Below are positions 1 through 7,828 of a stretch of DNA of 36,139 nucleotides, one piece after another. The stretch lies in assembly GCA_016839445.1 (NCBI GenBank), contig JAEOUG010000125.1:1-36139 (forward strand), written 5' to 3'. Made by a program: the position numbers and the translations under genes. The stretch's first letter is position 1. The number at the start of each line of letters is the position of its first letter. The notes under the pieces were generated by a model, which was not told the DNA's origin, made no database searches, and worked only from the letters and a program-made list of their open reading frames with translations. This DNA is from Candidatus Thorarchaeota archaeon (GTDB lineage: Archaea; Asgardarchaeota; Thorarchaeia; Thorarchaeales; Thorarchaeaceae).

Positions 1-8
1 AAAGAGCG

Positions 9-2378
9 ATGATTCTCACAGTTATTGCAGCAGCAATTGTAAGTCTCTTGTACGCCTGGTGGCTCAGGAGAGGTGTCCTCGCGCAGGACAAGGGTACTGA
101 GCAGATGCAGAAGGTCTGGAACGGCATCAAGGAGGGCGCATTGTCCTACCTTAGAAGACAGTTGAAGACCATTGTCCCAATACTGTTCGTGCTGTCCATC
201 CTTCTCTTCTTCACCGTTTATATCACGACTCCCGAGCGTGGTACTGAGCGACTCTTCGAGGCTACCCCAGAGCTGGGTAAGATCCTTGTCGGAGTAGGCC
301 GGTCTCTTGCTTTCGTTGTGGGTGCAAGCTTCTCATTGGCTGTGGGACAGCTGGGCATGCGCATTGCTGTGGAGTCGAATATCAGGGTTGCACAGGCTAC
401 TCGAGAGGGTGAAGATCGATACAACAGAGCACTAACAATCTCCTACCGCGGCGGTACCTACACAGGTATGTTGACCGACGGACTGGGTCTCCTCGGAGGC
501 ACTGTCGTCTTCATAATCTTCGGTATCGCAGCGCCTGATGCACTGCTAGGCTTTGGTCTGGGTGGCACCCTGCTCGCTCTCTTCATGAGAGTAGGCGGTG
601 GCATCTACACGAAGGCCGCTGATGTTGGTGCAGACCTCGTTGGCAAGGTCGAACATGGCCTGCCTGAGGACGACCCACGCAATGCAGCGGTCGTAGCAGA
701 CCTAGTAGGCGACAACGTAGGCGACTGTGCAGGTATGGCTGCCGACATTTTCGAGTCATACGAGGTCACGATTGTGTCCGCACTGATTCTAGCTATTGTG
801 CTCTATCTGAACATGCTCGAAGCCTTTGAGGACTTCCTCATTCCTATTCCCTTCCTGTCCCCCCTGGCAGTGGTTGTCTTCCCGCTCTTCGTCAGAGCAA
901 TCGGAGTCATATCTTCAATGATAGGTACTGTCATGGTGCCTGTCTGGCCAAGACTCCTGAGGAAGCGTGCTGTATACGCAGAGAAGGCCATGTTCCTCTC
1001 CTATGAGGCATCCAGCATCTTCACAATCGTTCTCACCACGATCCTATCGTGGTTCTACGTCGGAGACCTGCGGTTTGGAATACTCATTGCAGTGGGTGTG
1101 ATGTTGGCTGTGTCATTCAACCCGATTACCAGCTACTTCACGTCGCTCAAGAAACCGCCAGTTCAGGAGATTGTGAAGTCTGCAGACACTGGTAATGCGA
1201 CCTTCATCCTGTCCGGCATCGTTGCTGGATACGAGTCGACAGTCGCTGCACTCGTGGTGATTGTGGCTACCTTCGGTATCGCTTGGGCGCTGTTCGCTGC
1301 ACCCATAGCAGTTGCCTTGGCTCCATTCCTCATCAATCCAGCTCTCGTCACTGATGTCATGACAGGCAATCTGTGGACACTCTACGGTATTGCTTTGATT
1401 GGTATCGGGATGCTCTCGCACACTGGCAACAACGTCGCAATGGACAGCTACGGCCCCATCAGCGACAACGCTGCTGGAATAGGTGAGCTCTCCCCCGGCG
1501 ACTTCGATGAGAAGGCCATGAAGACCATGGCTGAGCTAGACGCTGTGGGCAACACGACCAAGGCAATCACCAAGGGCGTAGCCATTGCCTCTGCAGTCAT
1601 AGCAGCGGTGAGTCTGTTCGACAGCTTCGTTGTCATTGCTCTGGAGCCTCTGGGTCTCGAACACCTCTTCCTTGACGACCCGCGAGTGTTCGCTGGTCTC
1701 TTGCTCGGTGCTGCCCTTCCATGGCTGTTCTCGGCCGTGAACATCAAGGCGGTGACACGAGCAGCAGGAGAGATGGTCATGGAGGTTCGTCGTCAGTTCA
1801 AGATTCCCGGAATCCTTGAAGGGACCGTTGAACCGGACTACGACCGTGCCGTAGACATCTCGACCACAGCAGCGCAGAAGGAGCTGATATCCCTCGCAGC
1901 ACTCACTGTTTCCGTGCCATTGATCGTGGCAATCCTGTTCGGTGTTGCTGCTCTGGGCGGCTTCCTTGGTGGTATCATCGTTTCAGGCCAACTTCTCGCA
2001 GTGTACATGTCCAACACAGGTGGCGCATGGGACAACGCAAAGAAGGCCATTGAAGATGAGCCCTGCGACATCCAGGCCAACACTGGCAAGGGGTCCGAGC
2101 GTCACAAGTGTGGTGTCGTTGGAGACACAATCGGTGACCCGCTGAAGGACACTGCTGGTCCGGCACTGAACCCAATGATCAAAGTGGTCAACCTTCTCGC
2201 GCTGATTCTGGCCCCCGTGCTAGTAATGCTTGAGACTTCAGGCACCACTGAGATGATGGCTGCAGCTGCTATTGCACTCTTCGTTCTCTTCCTGATGACC
2301 ATCTGGTCTCTTCGAAAGAGCATGAAGCCAGCAGACTTCGGCATGGGCCACGCGGTTGAGGCCGAGGCAGTTCAGTAA
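9..2378 (+). CDS. hppA: Membrane-bound proton-translocating pyrophosphatase
   Basis: Integral membrane pump that couples pyrophosphate hydrolysis to ion export. The 789-residue protein is strongly hydrophobic with many membrane spans, as in the family (about 16). The conserved pyrophosphate/Mg site is intact at about residues 204-248 (DVGADLVGKVE, then EDDPRN, then DNVGDCAGMAAD), as is the C-terminal VGDTIGDPLKDTAGPALN segment. The GNTTKA motif places Lys at residue 518, where potassium-dependent members have Ala. In this family that Lys marks potassium-independent enzymes, which are generally H+ pumps. The ATG at 9 is the first usable start, but the frame is open to the window edge, so a few N-terminal residues may be missing. 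It is monocistronic, followed by a hairpin terminator. Family assignment is secure; ion specificity is inferred from one residue. Confidence 0.97.
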   Translation: MILTVIAAAIVSLLYAWWLRRGVLAQDKGTEQMQKVWNGIKEGALSYLRRQLKTIVPILFVLSILLFFTVYITTPERGTERLFEATPELGKILVGVGRSLAFVVGASFSLAVGQLGMRIAVESNIRVAQATREGEDRYNRALTISYRGGTYTGMLTDGLGLLGGTVVFIIFGIAAPDALLGFGLGGTLLALFMRVGGGIYTKAADVGADLVGKVEHGLPEDDPRNAAVVADLVGDNVGDCAGMAADIFESYEVTIVSALILAIVLYLNMLEAFEDFLIPIPFLSPLAVVVFPLFVRAIGVISSMIGTVMVPVWPRLLRKRAVYAEKAMFLSYEASSIFTIVLTTILSWFYVGDLRFGILIAVGVMLAVSFNPITSYFTSLKKPPVQEIVKSADTGNATFILSGIVAGYESTVAALVVIVATFGIAWALFAAPIAVALAPFLINPALVTDVMTGNLWTLYGIALIGIGMLSHTGNNVAMDSYGPISDNAAGIGELSPGDFDEKAMKTMAELDAVGNTTKAITKGVAIASAVIAAVSLFDSFVVIALEPLGLEHLFLDDPRVFAGLLLGAALPWLFSAVNIKAVTRAAGEMVMEVRRQFKIPGILEGTVEPDYDRAVDISTTAAQKELISLAALTVSVPLIVAILFGVAALGGFLGGIIVSGQLLAVYMSNTGGAWDNAKKAIEDEPCDIQANTGKGSERHKCGVVGDTIGDPLKDTAGPALNPMIKVVNLLALILAPVLVMLETSGTTEMMAAAAIALFVLFLMTIWSLRKSMKPADFGMGHAVEAEAVQ

Positions 2379-2387
2379 ACCTCTATT

Positions 2388-2426
2388 GGTGGCACACTGT
2401 GCCACCTCTCTTCTTCTTTTTCTCTT
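2388..2426 (+). terminator. Hairpin plus T-rich tract after hppA
   Basis: A perfect 8-bp inverted repeat (GGTGGCAC, loop ACT, GTGCCACC) spans 2388-2406, 9 bases after the hppA stop. It is followed by a pyrimidine stretch rich in T (2407-2426). Archaeal RNA polymerase stops at T-rich tracts, so this is a good terminator candidate. Confidence 0.7.
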
Positions 2427-2492
2427 ATATTACGCTAGGAATCGACAACCCTTTATTCGTTCACCAGCGTAGCTTCAGATTGGAGAGATCGC

Positions 2493-3650
2493 ATGAAGGA
2501 AGGAGAAATGACGCTCACAGGCCAGTTTGAGGGCCATGAGTTCACGGTATGGTCTCTTGCGATGACCACAGATGGGCTGACTGTGGTGTCAGGGGGGCAG
2601 GACGCGTCAATCAGAGTCTGGGACCTGGGCAACGAGCGGGAGATTCACAAATTCGTCGGCCATGAAGGGCCCGTCTATGGGCTTGCCATCACTCCAGACA
2701 ACAAGAGGCTTGTCTCAATTGCGGACAAGGACCTTGCAGTTAAGGTGTGGGACCTTGAGACCTTCCACCTCATCTCGTCCTTGGCGCCCAACTCAGCACA
2801 TGTGGCGACGGTGGCTGTAAGCCCAGATCAGAGGTTCATTGTCACTGGTTCAGAAGAGGGGATAATCAGGTATTGGGACGCTGACAGGGGTGTGCTTCTC
2901 AAGAAGCTCGATTGCGCACACAGGGTCTACTCCATGATGATAAGCCCGGATGGAAGATACTTGCTCCTGGGAAGCAGAAGGCTTCCTGCCTCACGTGACC
3001 CCGGAATCGTGAGCATCTGGGAGTTCGAGCTTGGAGCACACGTACGCACTCTTGAAGGACACAGAGGCAATGTCACTGCTCTCGCAATGACTGCCGACTC
3101 GAAGTACATTCTCTCAGGTGGACAAGACGGAGAGGTCCATCTCTGGGATCTGGAAACGGGCACTCTTCTCAAGACCATGAGTGGCCACGCTGGGGCAGTT
3201 CTCAAGATTCACGTCACCAACGATGGACAACATGTAATCACGGGCTCTAGAGACGGGACAGTGCGAGCTTGGATTCTACGTGGAGGCGTTCTCCTTCAGG
3301 ACCTTACCCTGACTGAGAATGTTCAGTCACTCGTTGTTTCTCCTGACGGCCGGAATGTGATTACTGGGACAGTGGAGGGACTCGTCGAGGTCTGGGACTT
3401 CGAGAAGAGAAGTCCTTGGTTTGACACCTCGAAGGAGGATGCTGAGGCACGCCGGGCTGAACTCGAGGCCTTCAGAATAGTCCAGCTCCGTAAGATAATG
3501 TCTCGCTATGAAGCTCTGCCTCTTGACAGACTGGCGACGCTTCTCAGGTTCAAGTCACTTGAGGAGATGGAGGACTGGCTTCTCGAGCTTCCTCCGGAGA
3601 CTCCTATTCGTATCGATGGTCAAGAGATAGTCATCAAGAAGGCAGGGTAG
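2493..3650 (+). CDS. Seven-repeat WD40 protein with C-terminal helical/winged-helix tail
   Basis: Cytoplasmic scaffold-type protein, 385 residues, with no signal peptide. Seven WD40 repeats can be counted from residue 8 to about 305, most ending in a W-D type dipeptide (for example RVWDL, KVWDL, RYWDA, HLWDL, EVWDF), enough for one closed propeller. Repeat 4 carries a short insertion. Residues about 312-385 are a separate charged helical segment followed by LPLDRLATLL, a helix, and a beta hairpin ending IRIDGQEIVIK; this resembles the winged helix that closes PCI domains. The start has GGAGAG five bases upstream; a second ATG at 2508 also has AAGGAG before it, so the first five residues are uncertain. 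Partner and function are unknown. Confidence 0.9.
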   Translation: MKEGEMTLTGQFEGHEFTVWSLAMTTDGLTVVSGGQDASIRVWDLGNEREIHKFVGHEGPVYGLAITPDNKRLVSIADKDLAVKVWDLETFHLISSLAPNSAHVATVAVSPDQRFIVTGSEEGIIRYWDADRGVLLKKLDCAHRVYSMMISPDGRYLLLGSRRLPASRDPGIVSIWEFELGAHVRTLEGHRGNVTALAMTADSKYILSGGQDGEVHLWDLETGTLLKTMSGHAGAVLKIHVTNDGQHVITGSRDGTVRAWILRGGVLLQDLTLTENVQSLVVSPDGRNVITGTVEGLVEVWDFEKRSPWFDTSKEDAEARRAELEAFRIVQLRKIMSRYEALPLDRLATLLRFKSLEEMEDWLLELPPETPIRIDGQEIVIKKAG

Positions 3651-3716
3651 ACACAGCCCCGCTTAGCGGTCAAGATATATGCCTTCACGACAAGCCTCGC
3701 CTAGGTGGGACTCCTT

Positions 3717-4688
3717 ATGGGAGAATCGATAGAAGAACAAGTCGACAAACCAAATCGAGAGACATACGAATATTCAGGCTCGCCAGTCCCGTTCATTACA
3801 TTGCTGGGCTTGGCCATCATAACGCTAGTACTCGCGTTCTATGGCGATGCATTTGGCATTCTCGTTGGGTTGGGCTTCGAGCAAACGCTGTTGATGGTCA
3901 TTGGCGTATTCAGCCTTCTACTACTTCCCGGCACCGTTGCCATCAATAGACAGTGGCAGGAGGCTATCATCCTAAGGTTCGGGAGATACAAGCGTCTTGT
4001 TGGGCCTGGGCTCTTCTTCAAGTGGCCGGGTGCTGAGAAGTTCCTTCGCCAGGATATGAGGATACAGACCCTAGACGTCATGAAGCAAGAAGTCATGACG
4101 AAAGACAACATTAGTCTCATTGCTGATGCGGTTGTCTTCATGAAGGTCATCAATACCGCGAAGAGCCTCATCAACATCCTGGATGTCAAGTTGAGTGTTG
4201 TCCAGTACTCTCAGACCACAATGCGTGATGTCATTGGTAATGTAGAGCTGGACGAGCTCCTTGAGAAGCGTGATGAGATCGCGGACAGAATAAAGACAAT
4301 CGTGGACGCAGCAACTGCAGACTGGGGTGTAGACATCCTGAGTGTTAATCTGCAGAACATAGAACTTCCCGATGACATGAAGCGCGTCATTGCGAGGCAG
4401 GCCGAAGCCGAGCGCGAGCGTCGAGCGGTTATCATCAAGAGCGAAGGTGAGCTCAGGGCCGCCAAGAACCTTGAGGCCGCCGTTCGCCAGATGAGTTCGC
4501 AGGCACTCTATCTGAGAACGCTCTCCAGTCTTGAAGACATCAGCTTCGACCAGAGCAACACCATTGTCTTCGCCATACCCCTTGACGTCGTAAGCGGTGA
4601 GATCATGGGGCTGGCAGGCCTGGCCGGGGCAGCGAGAACAGCGAAGGAGGTTCAAGACTCCGAGAAGGCGCTAAGGAGCAAGAAATGA
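3717..4688 (+). CDS. Stomatin/prohibitin-like (SPFH, Band 7) membrane protein
   Basis: Membrane scaffold of the SPFH family. Two hydrophobic segments lie near the N terminus (beginning PFITLLGLAIITLVL and LLMVIGVFSLLLLPG). A Band 7 domain follows, with family features such as EAIILRFGRY, GPGLFFKWP, the TKDNI strand, and DWGVDILSVNLQNIELP. A charged coil (QAEAERERRAVIIKSEGE) leads into the oligomerisation region. A GTG at 3705 in the same frame would add four residues, but GGTGGGA at 3704-3710 sits well as a ribosome-binding site for the ATG at 3717, so I prefer that start. Family members usually sit beside an NfeD protein, but none is adjacent here. Specific role unknown. Confidence 0.93.
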   Translation: MGESIEEQVDKPNRETYEYSGSPVPFITLLGLAIITLVLAFYGDAFGILVGLGFEQTLLMVIGVFSLLLLPGTVAINRQWQEAIILRFGRYKRLVGPGLFFKWPGAEKFLRQDMRIQTLDVMKQEVMTKDNISLIADAVVFMKVINTAKSLINILDVKLSVVQYSQTTMRDVIGNVELDELLEKRDEIADRIKTIVDAATADWGVDILSVNLQNIELPDDMKRVIARQAEAERERRAVIIKSEGELRAAKNLEAAVRQMSSQALYLRTLSSLEDISFDQSNTIVFAIPLDVVSGEIMGLAGLAGAARTAKEVQDSEKALRSKK

Positions 4689-4743
4689 AGCGCCAAACGC
4701 GAAACGAGTAGAGGCCATCATAGTCCTTGGAGGAGCAAGCCGA

Positions 4744-4844
4744 GACACTGGACCAGGGTCTACTCTGTCCAGTGTCCATCTCTACACAAGAGCCATGATA
4801 CCCAACCTTGACGCAATCTCTTGAGGGTATGTCATCTTGGGTAT
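4744..4844. other. Convergent intergenic region with two inverted repeats
   Basis: Between the ends of the stomatin and nhaA genes (4689-4964) I see no ORF. A perfect 10-bp inverted repeat, GACACTGGAC and GTCCAGTGTC, lies at 4744-4753 and 4767-4776 with a 13-base loop. A second perfect 8-bp pair, ATACCCAA and TTGGGTAT, lies at 4798-4805 and 4837-4844. The first could help terminate transcription from either side, though no strong T run follows. The rest of the region (to 4964) shows nothing I can name. Confidence 0.45.
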
Positions 4845-4964
4845 TGCACGTAGTCGTACTACAGTGTTTCAGTTCGCTCAGTTAGAGAAGCAGCGTGGCG
4901 CCGAAGAGTCATCGAAACTGAAGGAGCACTGAGGGGTCAATCTACAGGGCAGAGGCTGAGTACT

Positions 4965-6368
4965 CTAACTGCTCACGGTCTGCGCAACTTGAATCACATC
5001 TTCGCTTTGCTTGTCGTTCGCCGGGGCGATGGCTGACCTGAGTGCAAGGAATCCGAGCGACCCTGAAATCAGTGAGGCTATGAGGATTCCCGCCTTCGCT
5101 GATGCTAGAACCACCCCTGGAATGAATGAGAGCCCTGCGATGAAGAGGGATATCGTGAAGCCCACTCCAGTTAGCAGCGCGATACCAAGTATCAGATCTC
5201 GGTTCATGACTTCAGGAATGCCTATACGTCCAGTCTTTTCTGCCAGCCATAGGCTTGAGAGTACTCCTACAGGCTTGCCAACTACAAGGCCGAAGATGAT
5301 TCCCAATGTCACGGGCTGAGAGAAGAGCTCGAAGACACTCACCTCGAGCCTTACTCCCGCGTTGGCCAACGCAAAGAGCGGCACGATAAGGAACGCCACC
5401 CAAGGCGCCAACATGACCTCTATCCTCTGTAAAGGTGCCTCGACATCACGACAGGCTTTCTCAAGGGTGTGGGTTGTGTTCTGGAACGCCTTGGAGTCAA
5501 CCTCCTCCGGAGAGCAACTCACGATCTTCTCAAGACGCTCGTGGAGCTGGCCGCTTATCTCTCTGAACTCGCCGTAGTCAATCTTCGTCGTGGCCGGGAT
5601 TGTGAGAGCGAGGAGTACACCTGCTAGAGTAGGATGGATCCCTGCGAAGAACAGAGAACACCAGAGCGCGATTCCAATCAACAAGTACGGGAGCCTCATT
5701 CGAACCCCGAGGCGGTTTAGAATCGCCATGAATACAACGAACCCTGCACTAAGAGCTAGAGGAACAAGCAGGATGCCGTGTGAATAGAAGAGGGCAATGA
5801 CCAGAATGCCGCCAAGGTCATCTGCGATGGCCAGAGTTGTCAAGAAGACTTTCGTGGGTGTGGGTATCCTGTCGCCAAAGAGACCTAGTATTCCGAGACA
5901 GATGGCAATGTCTGTTGCCATTGGGATGGCCCATCCTGCAGAACCAGGACTGCCAGGGGGGTTGAATACAGAGTAGATGAGTGCAGGAACGAGCATTCCA
6001 CCAGCCGCTGCAATGACAGGTAGGACCGCCTGTTCGAAGGATGAAAGCCATCCAATCAGGAGTTCTCTCTTTATCTCAAGGCCGATCAGGAAGAAGAAGA
6101 CGGCCATCAAGAAATCGTTGATCCAGAAGCCCAGTGGCTCATCTATGACGACTGAGCCTATGCCTAGGGACAGGTGAGTCCCCCAGAAAGCGTCATATGT
6201 CCACCCTATGGGCAGGTTCACCCAGATGAGGGCTAAGAGTAGACAGGCAAGCAGAAGCATGCCACCTGATGCCTCGATTCTCATGAACTCCCTGAAGGGG
6301 CGAATCGTACGATAGAGAAATGGATGAACGGGTCTTGACTTCTTGTATCTCTTCTGGGCTTCCTTCAA
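4965..6368 (-). CDS. nhaA: NhaA-type Na+/H+ antiporter
   Basis: Electrogenic sodium-proton exchanger of the cell membrane, 467 residues with about 12 hydrophobic spans. The family core is intact: NDFLMAVFFFLIGLEIKREL near residue 84, MATDIAICLGILGLFG at 150, and LAIADDLGGILVIA with the adjacent aspartates D183-D184 that carry the ions in characterised NhaA proteins. A charged cytoplasmic loop at about residues 265-315, seen in longer members, precedes the last spans. The start is TTG, chosen because GGAGG lies about 8 bases upstream on the minus strand (6376-6380). An inverted repeat at 6401-6428 lies in its leader/promoter. It probably works with the membrane pyrophosphatase in ion balance. 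Confidence 0.96.
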   Translation of the reverse strand: MKEAQKRYKKSRPVHPFLYRTIRPFREFMRIEASGGMLLLACLLLALIWVNLPIGWTYDAFWGTHLSLGIGSVVIDEPLGFWINDFLMAVFFFLIGLEIKRELLIGWLSSFEQAVLPVIAAAGGMLVPALIYSVFNPPGSPGSAGWAIPMATDIAICLGILGLFGDRIPTPTKVFLTTLAIADDLGGILVIALFYSHGILLVPLALSAGFVVFMAILNRLGVRMRLPYLLIGIALWCSLFFAGIHPTLAGVLLALTIPATTKIDYGEFREISGQLHERLEKIVSCSPEEVDSKAFQNTTHTLEKACRDVEAPLQRIEVMLAPWVAFLIVPLFALANAGVRLEVSVFELFSQPVTLGIIFGLVVGKPVGVLSSLWLAEKTGRIGIPEVMNRDLILGIALLTGVGFTISLFIAGLSFIPGVVLASAKAGILIASLISGSLGFLALRSAIAPANDKQSEDVIQVAQTVSS

Positions 6369-6400
6369 TAGCCTTCCTCCCTTTTGCTAATCTGAGTGTA

Positions 6401-6428
6401 TGTGGACTGAGACATTCATCTGTCCACA
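6401..6428 (-). promoter_or_regulatory. Dyad upstream of nhaA
   Basis: A perfect 7-bp inverted repeat, TGTGGAC (6401-6407) and GTCCACA (6422-6428), lies 33-60 bases upstream of the nhaA start. The arm centres are 21 bp apart, two DNA turns, which fits a dimeric repressor site; it could also fold as a hairpin in the leader. No binding protein can be assigned from sequence alone. Confidence 0.35.
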
Positions 6429-6694
6429 GAAAAGGTCGTGGATGCATTCGGAGTCCTTTCTGTCTTTTATCTTAGATGATGTGACGCAGCTCAGAAGATA
6501 CAAGAAGCGGGGTTTGGGTTCGAGCAGAGCAAAAGAAGGGAAAGTAGGTAGCCTACTTTTGTAGGTATTCGCGTGGTTAGGAGGGGAGTTTGTTTGAATC
6601 TGCTCTGCTCCGAACCCTACCAGAATCGTTCTCTGACATATATTAAGCATTTAGTTTGGGGAATTTGTAAGAATTGCCGGGGCGGCAATCTCTT
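6429..6694. other. Gene-free spacer between nhaA and the winged-helix gene
   Basis: Between the nhaA start and the stop of the winged-helix gene there is no convincing ORF. The stretch holds the nhaA promoter region and a hairpin at 6541-6559. The segment 6560-6694 shows no feature I can name beyond short A/T-rich runs. Confidence 0.4.
6541..6559 (-). terminator. Hairpin terminator downstream of the winged-helix gene
   Basis: AAAGTAGG and CCTACTTT form a perfect 8-bp stem with a 3-base loop. Read on the minus strand, it is followed by a pyrimidine tract (CCCTTCTTTT). It lies about 135 bases beyond the stop of the 108-residue winged-helix gene and upstream of nhaA, so it would separate the two transcription units. 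Confidence 0.5.
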
Positions 6695-7012
6695 CTAGCG
6701 CATCCATTTGAGATCTTTCACAATGAAGTCGGAGATGGAGCTGAGCAGCTTGCCGAGCTTCTCACCTCTCTTAGTGAGAAGGTGCACAATCTCTTTGCCT
6801 TCCTTCTGAATCTCAATCAACTCATTGTCCAGCAGGAACTTCCGGGCGCTGGCCACTCTTGCGCCGTTGAGCGCAGGAAGGGTCTTCGTTTCAAGACCCT
6901 TCTTGATAATCTCGTCTGCTCTGGCTCTGCCCTTGAGCCTTGTGAGGAGGAGAATGACTGTGAGTTCATACTCGCCTCTCAGGAGCTTGACGAACGGACT
7001 GATCTTAGCCAT
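6695..7012 (-). CDS. Small winged-helix DNA-binding protein
   Basis: A 106-residue protein from the ATG at 7012; a TTG at 7021 would add three residues. The sequence reads as a helix-turn-helix with a wing: helices from ISPFVKLLRGEYELTVILLL, a helix-turn-helix around ARADEIIKKGLE and GARVASARKFLLDNELI, a wing at EIQKEGKEIVHLL, and a last helix, TKRGEKLGKLLSSI. This is the layout of small archaeal transcription regulators of the PadR/MarR-like type. I see no ligand domain and no strong ribosome-binding site. Target unknown; nhaA next door, in the same direction and behind a terminator, is a possible but untested target. Confidence 0.72.
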   Translation of the reverse strand: MAKISPFVKLLRGEYELTVILLLTRLKGRARADEIIKKGLETKTLPALNGARVASARKFLLDNELIEIQKEGKEIVHLLTKRGEKLGKLLSSISDFIVKDLKWMR

Positions 7013-7243
7013 GACAGTCAAAACCTGTGTGAGAATAACACGGTCCTTGACTATGAATCTTGATACTATGAATAGCGCCGGAGAGAATCACTCCTGCTTG
7101 GCCACTTCCTAGGTCCACCTTGAGGAAGATTGTGTCATGTCTTTTCCAAGTACTCAGTCGTACTTGTCGATGTCAGATTACATCAGGCTCGAGAGCGGGA
7201 AAACGGAAGAAAGATATCTTAGGGGGTCACCCTGTGTCTTTGG

Positions 7244-7801
7244 GTGAGTTTGATGAGGCGGTTGCTACGCTACATGCTTTTCCTCTACGTCGTCTTGAGT
7301 CCAATTGGGGCCACTGCTGTCCCCCAAGACGGATCTGAAAGAGAGATGCAGATAACGGCTGATTTCTGGATTGACCCAGGGCAAATCAGCTCGTGGTACA
7401 GTCACACTAGCGGACAGGTCTATATCCAGGTCCGAGTATCGACCGGCAGCGGCCTGGTTTTCTTCATATGTGACCGCGACAACTACGACGATTGGCGGGA
7501 TGGCTACAGCTCTACTCGGTACCACATCGACGAGAATATGGTGTCCAAGTCAATGACTTTCGACTTCCCATACTACGATGAGTGGAGGGTCGTGTTCTAC
7601 AATGACAAGTCCTCCAGTCAATACCTCACGGGCTGGGTTGGACTGGACCCGCCGCCCTTCTACATGAGCCCAGCATTCCCGATTCTCGTTGTTTCAATCG
7701 TTGGAGTGGCTGCCGGGGTGATTGGAGTCCTCTTCTGGAGGAGCAGGAAGAAACCACAGAGAGTGCCACCTCCACCTCAGATCGAAGGAGCGCTCTATTG
7801 A
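7244..7801 (+). CDS. Secreted single-anchor beta-sandwich-like protein
   Basis: A 185-residue exported protein. The N terminus (RRLLRYMLFLYVVLSPIGATA) is a signal peptide, and the C terminus has one membrane span (FPILVVSIVGVAAGVIGVLFW) followed by a basic, proline-rich cytoplasmic tail (RSRKKPQRVPPPP). The external part, about 120 residues, is rich in aromatic and acidic residues (GLVFFICDRDNYDDWRDG, DEWRVVFYND) and reads like one beta-sandwich similar to GOLD/PPC-type domains; that fold call is only a guess. Starts: GTG at 7244, or ATG at 7253 with GGTGAG just upstream. A TATA-like AAGATATCTTA at 7210-7220 suggests a very short leader. Function unknown; the next gene is also a surface protein. 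Confidence 0.75.
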   Translation: MSLMRRLLRYMLFLYVVLSPIGATAVPQDGSEREMQITADFWIDPGQISSWYSHTSGQVYIQVRVSTGSGLVFFICDRDNYDDWRDGYSSTRYHIDENMVSKSMTFDFPYYDEWRVVFYNDKSSSQYLTGWVGLDPPPFYMSPAFPILVVSIVGVAAGVIGVLFWRSRKKPQRVPPPPQIEGALY

Positions 7802-7828
7802 GAACAGTCAACTCGGGAAAACATTCAT

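Noticed and set aside
7022..7243. Possible tRNA or small RNA gene between the winged-helix gene and the next ORF
   Set aside because: No cloverleaf arms or TTCRANNC-type loop could be found; probably just the two divergent promoters.
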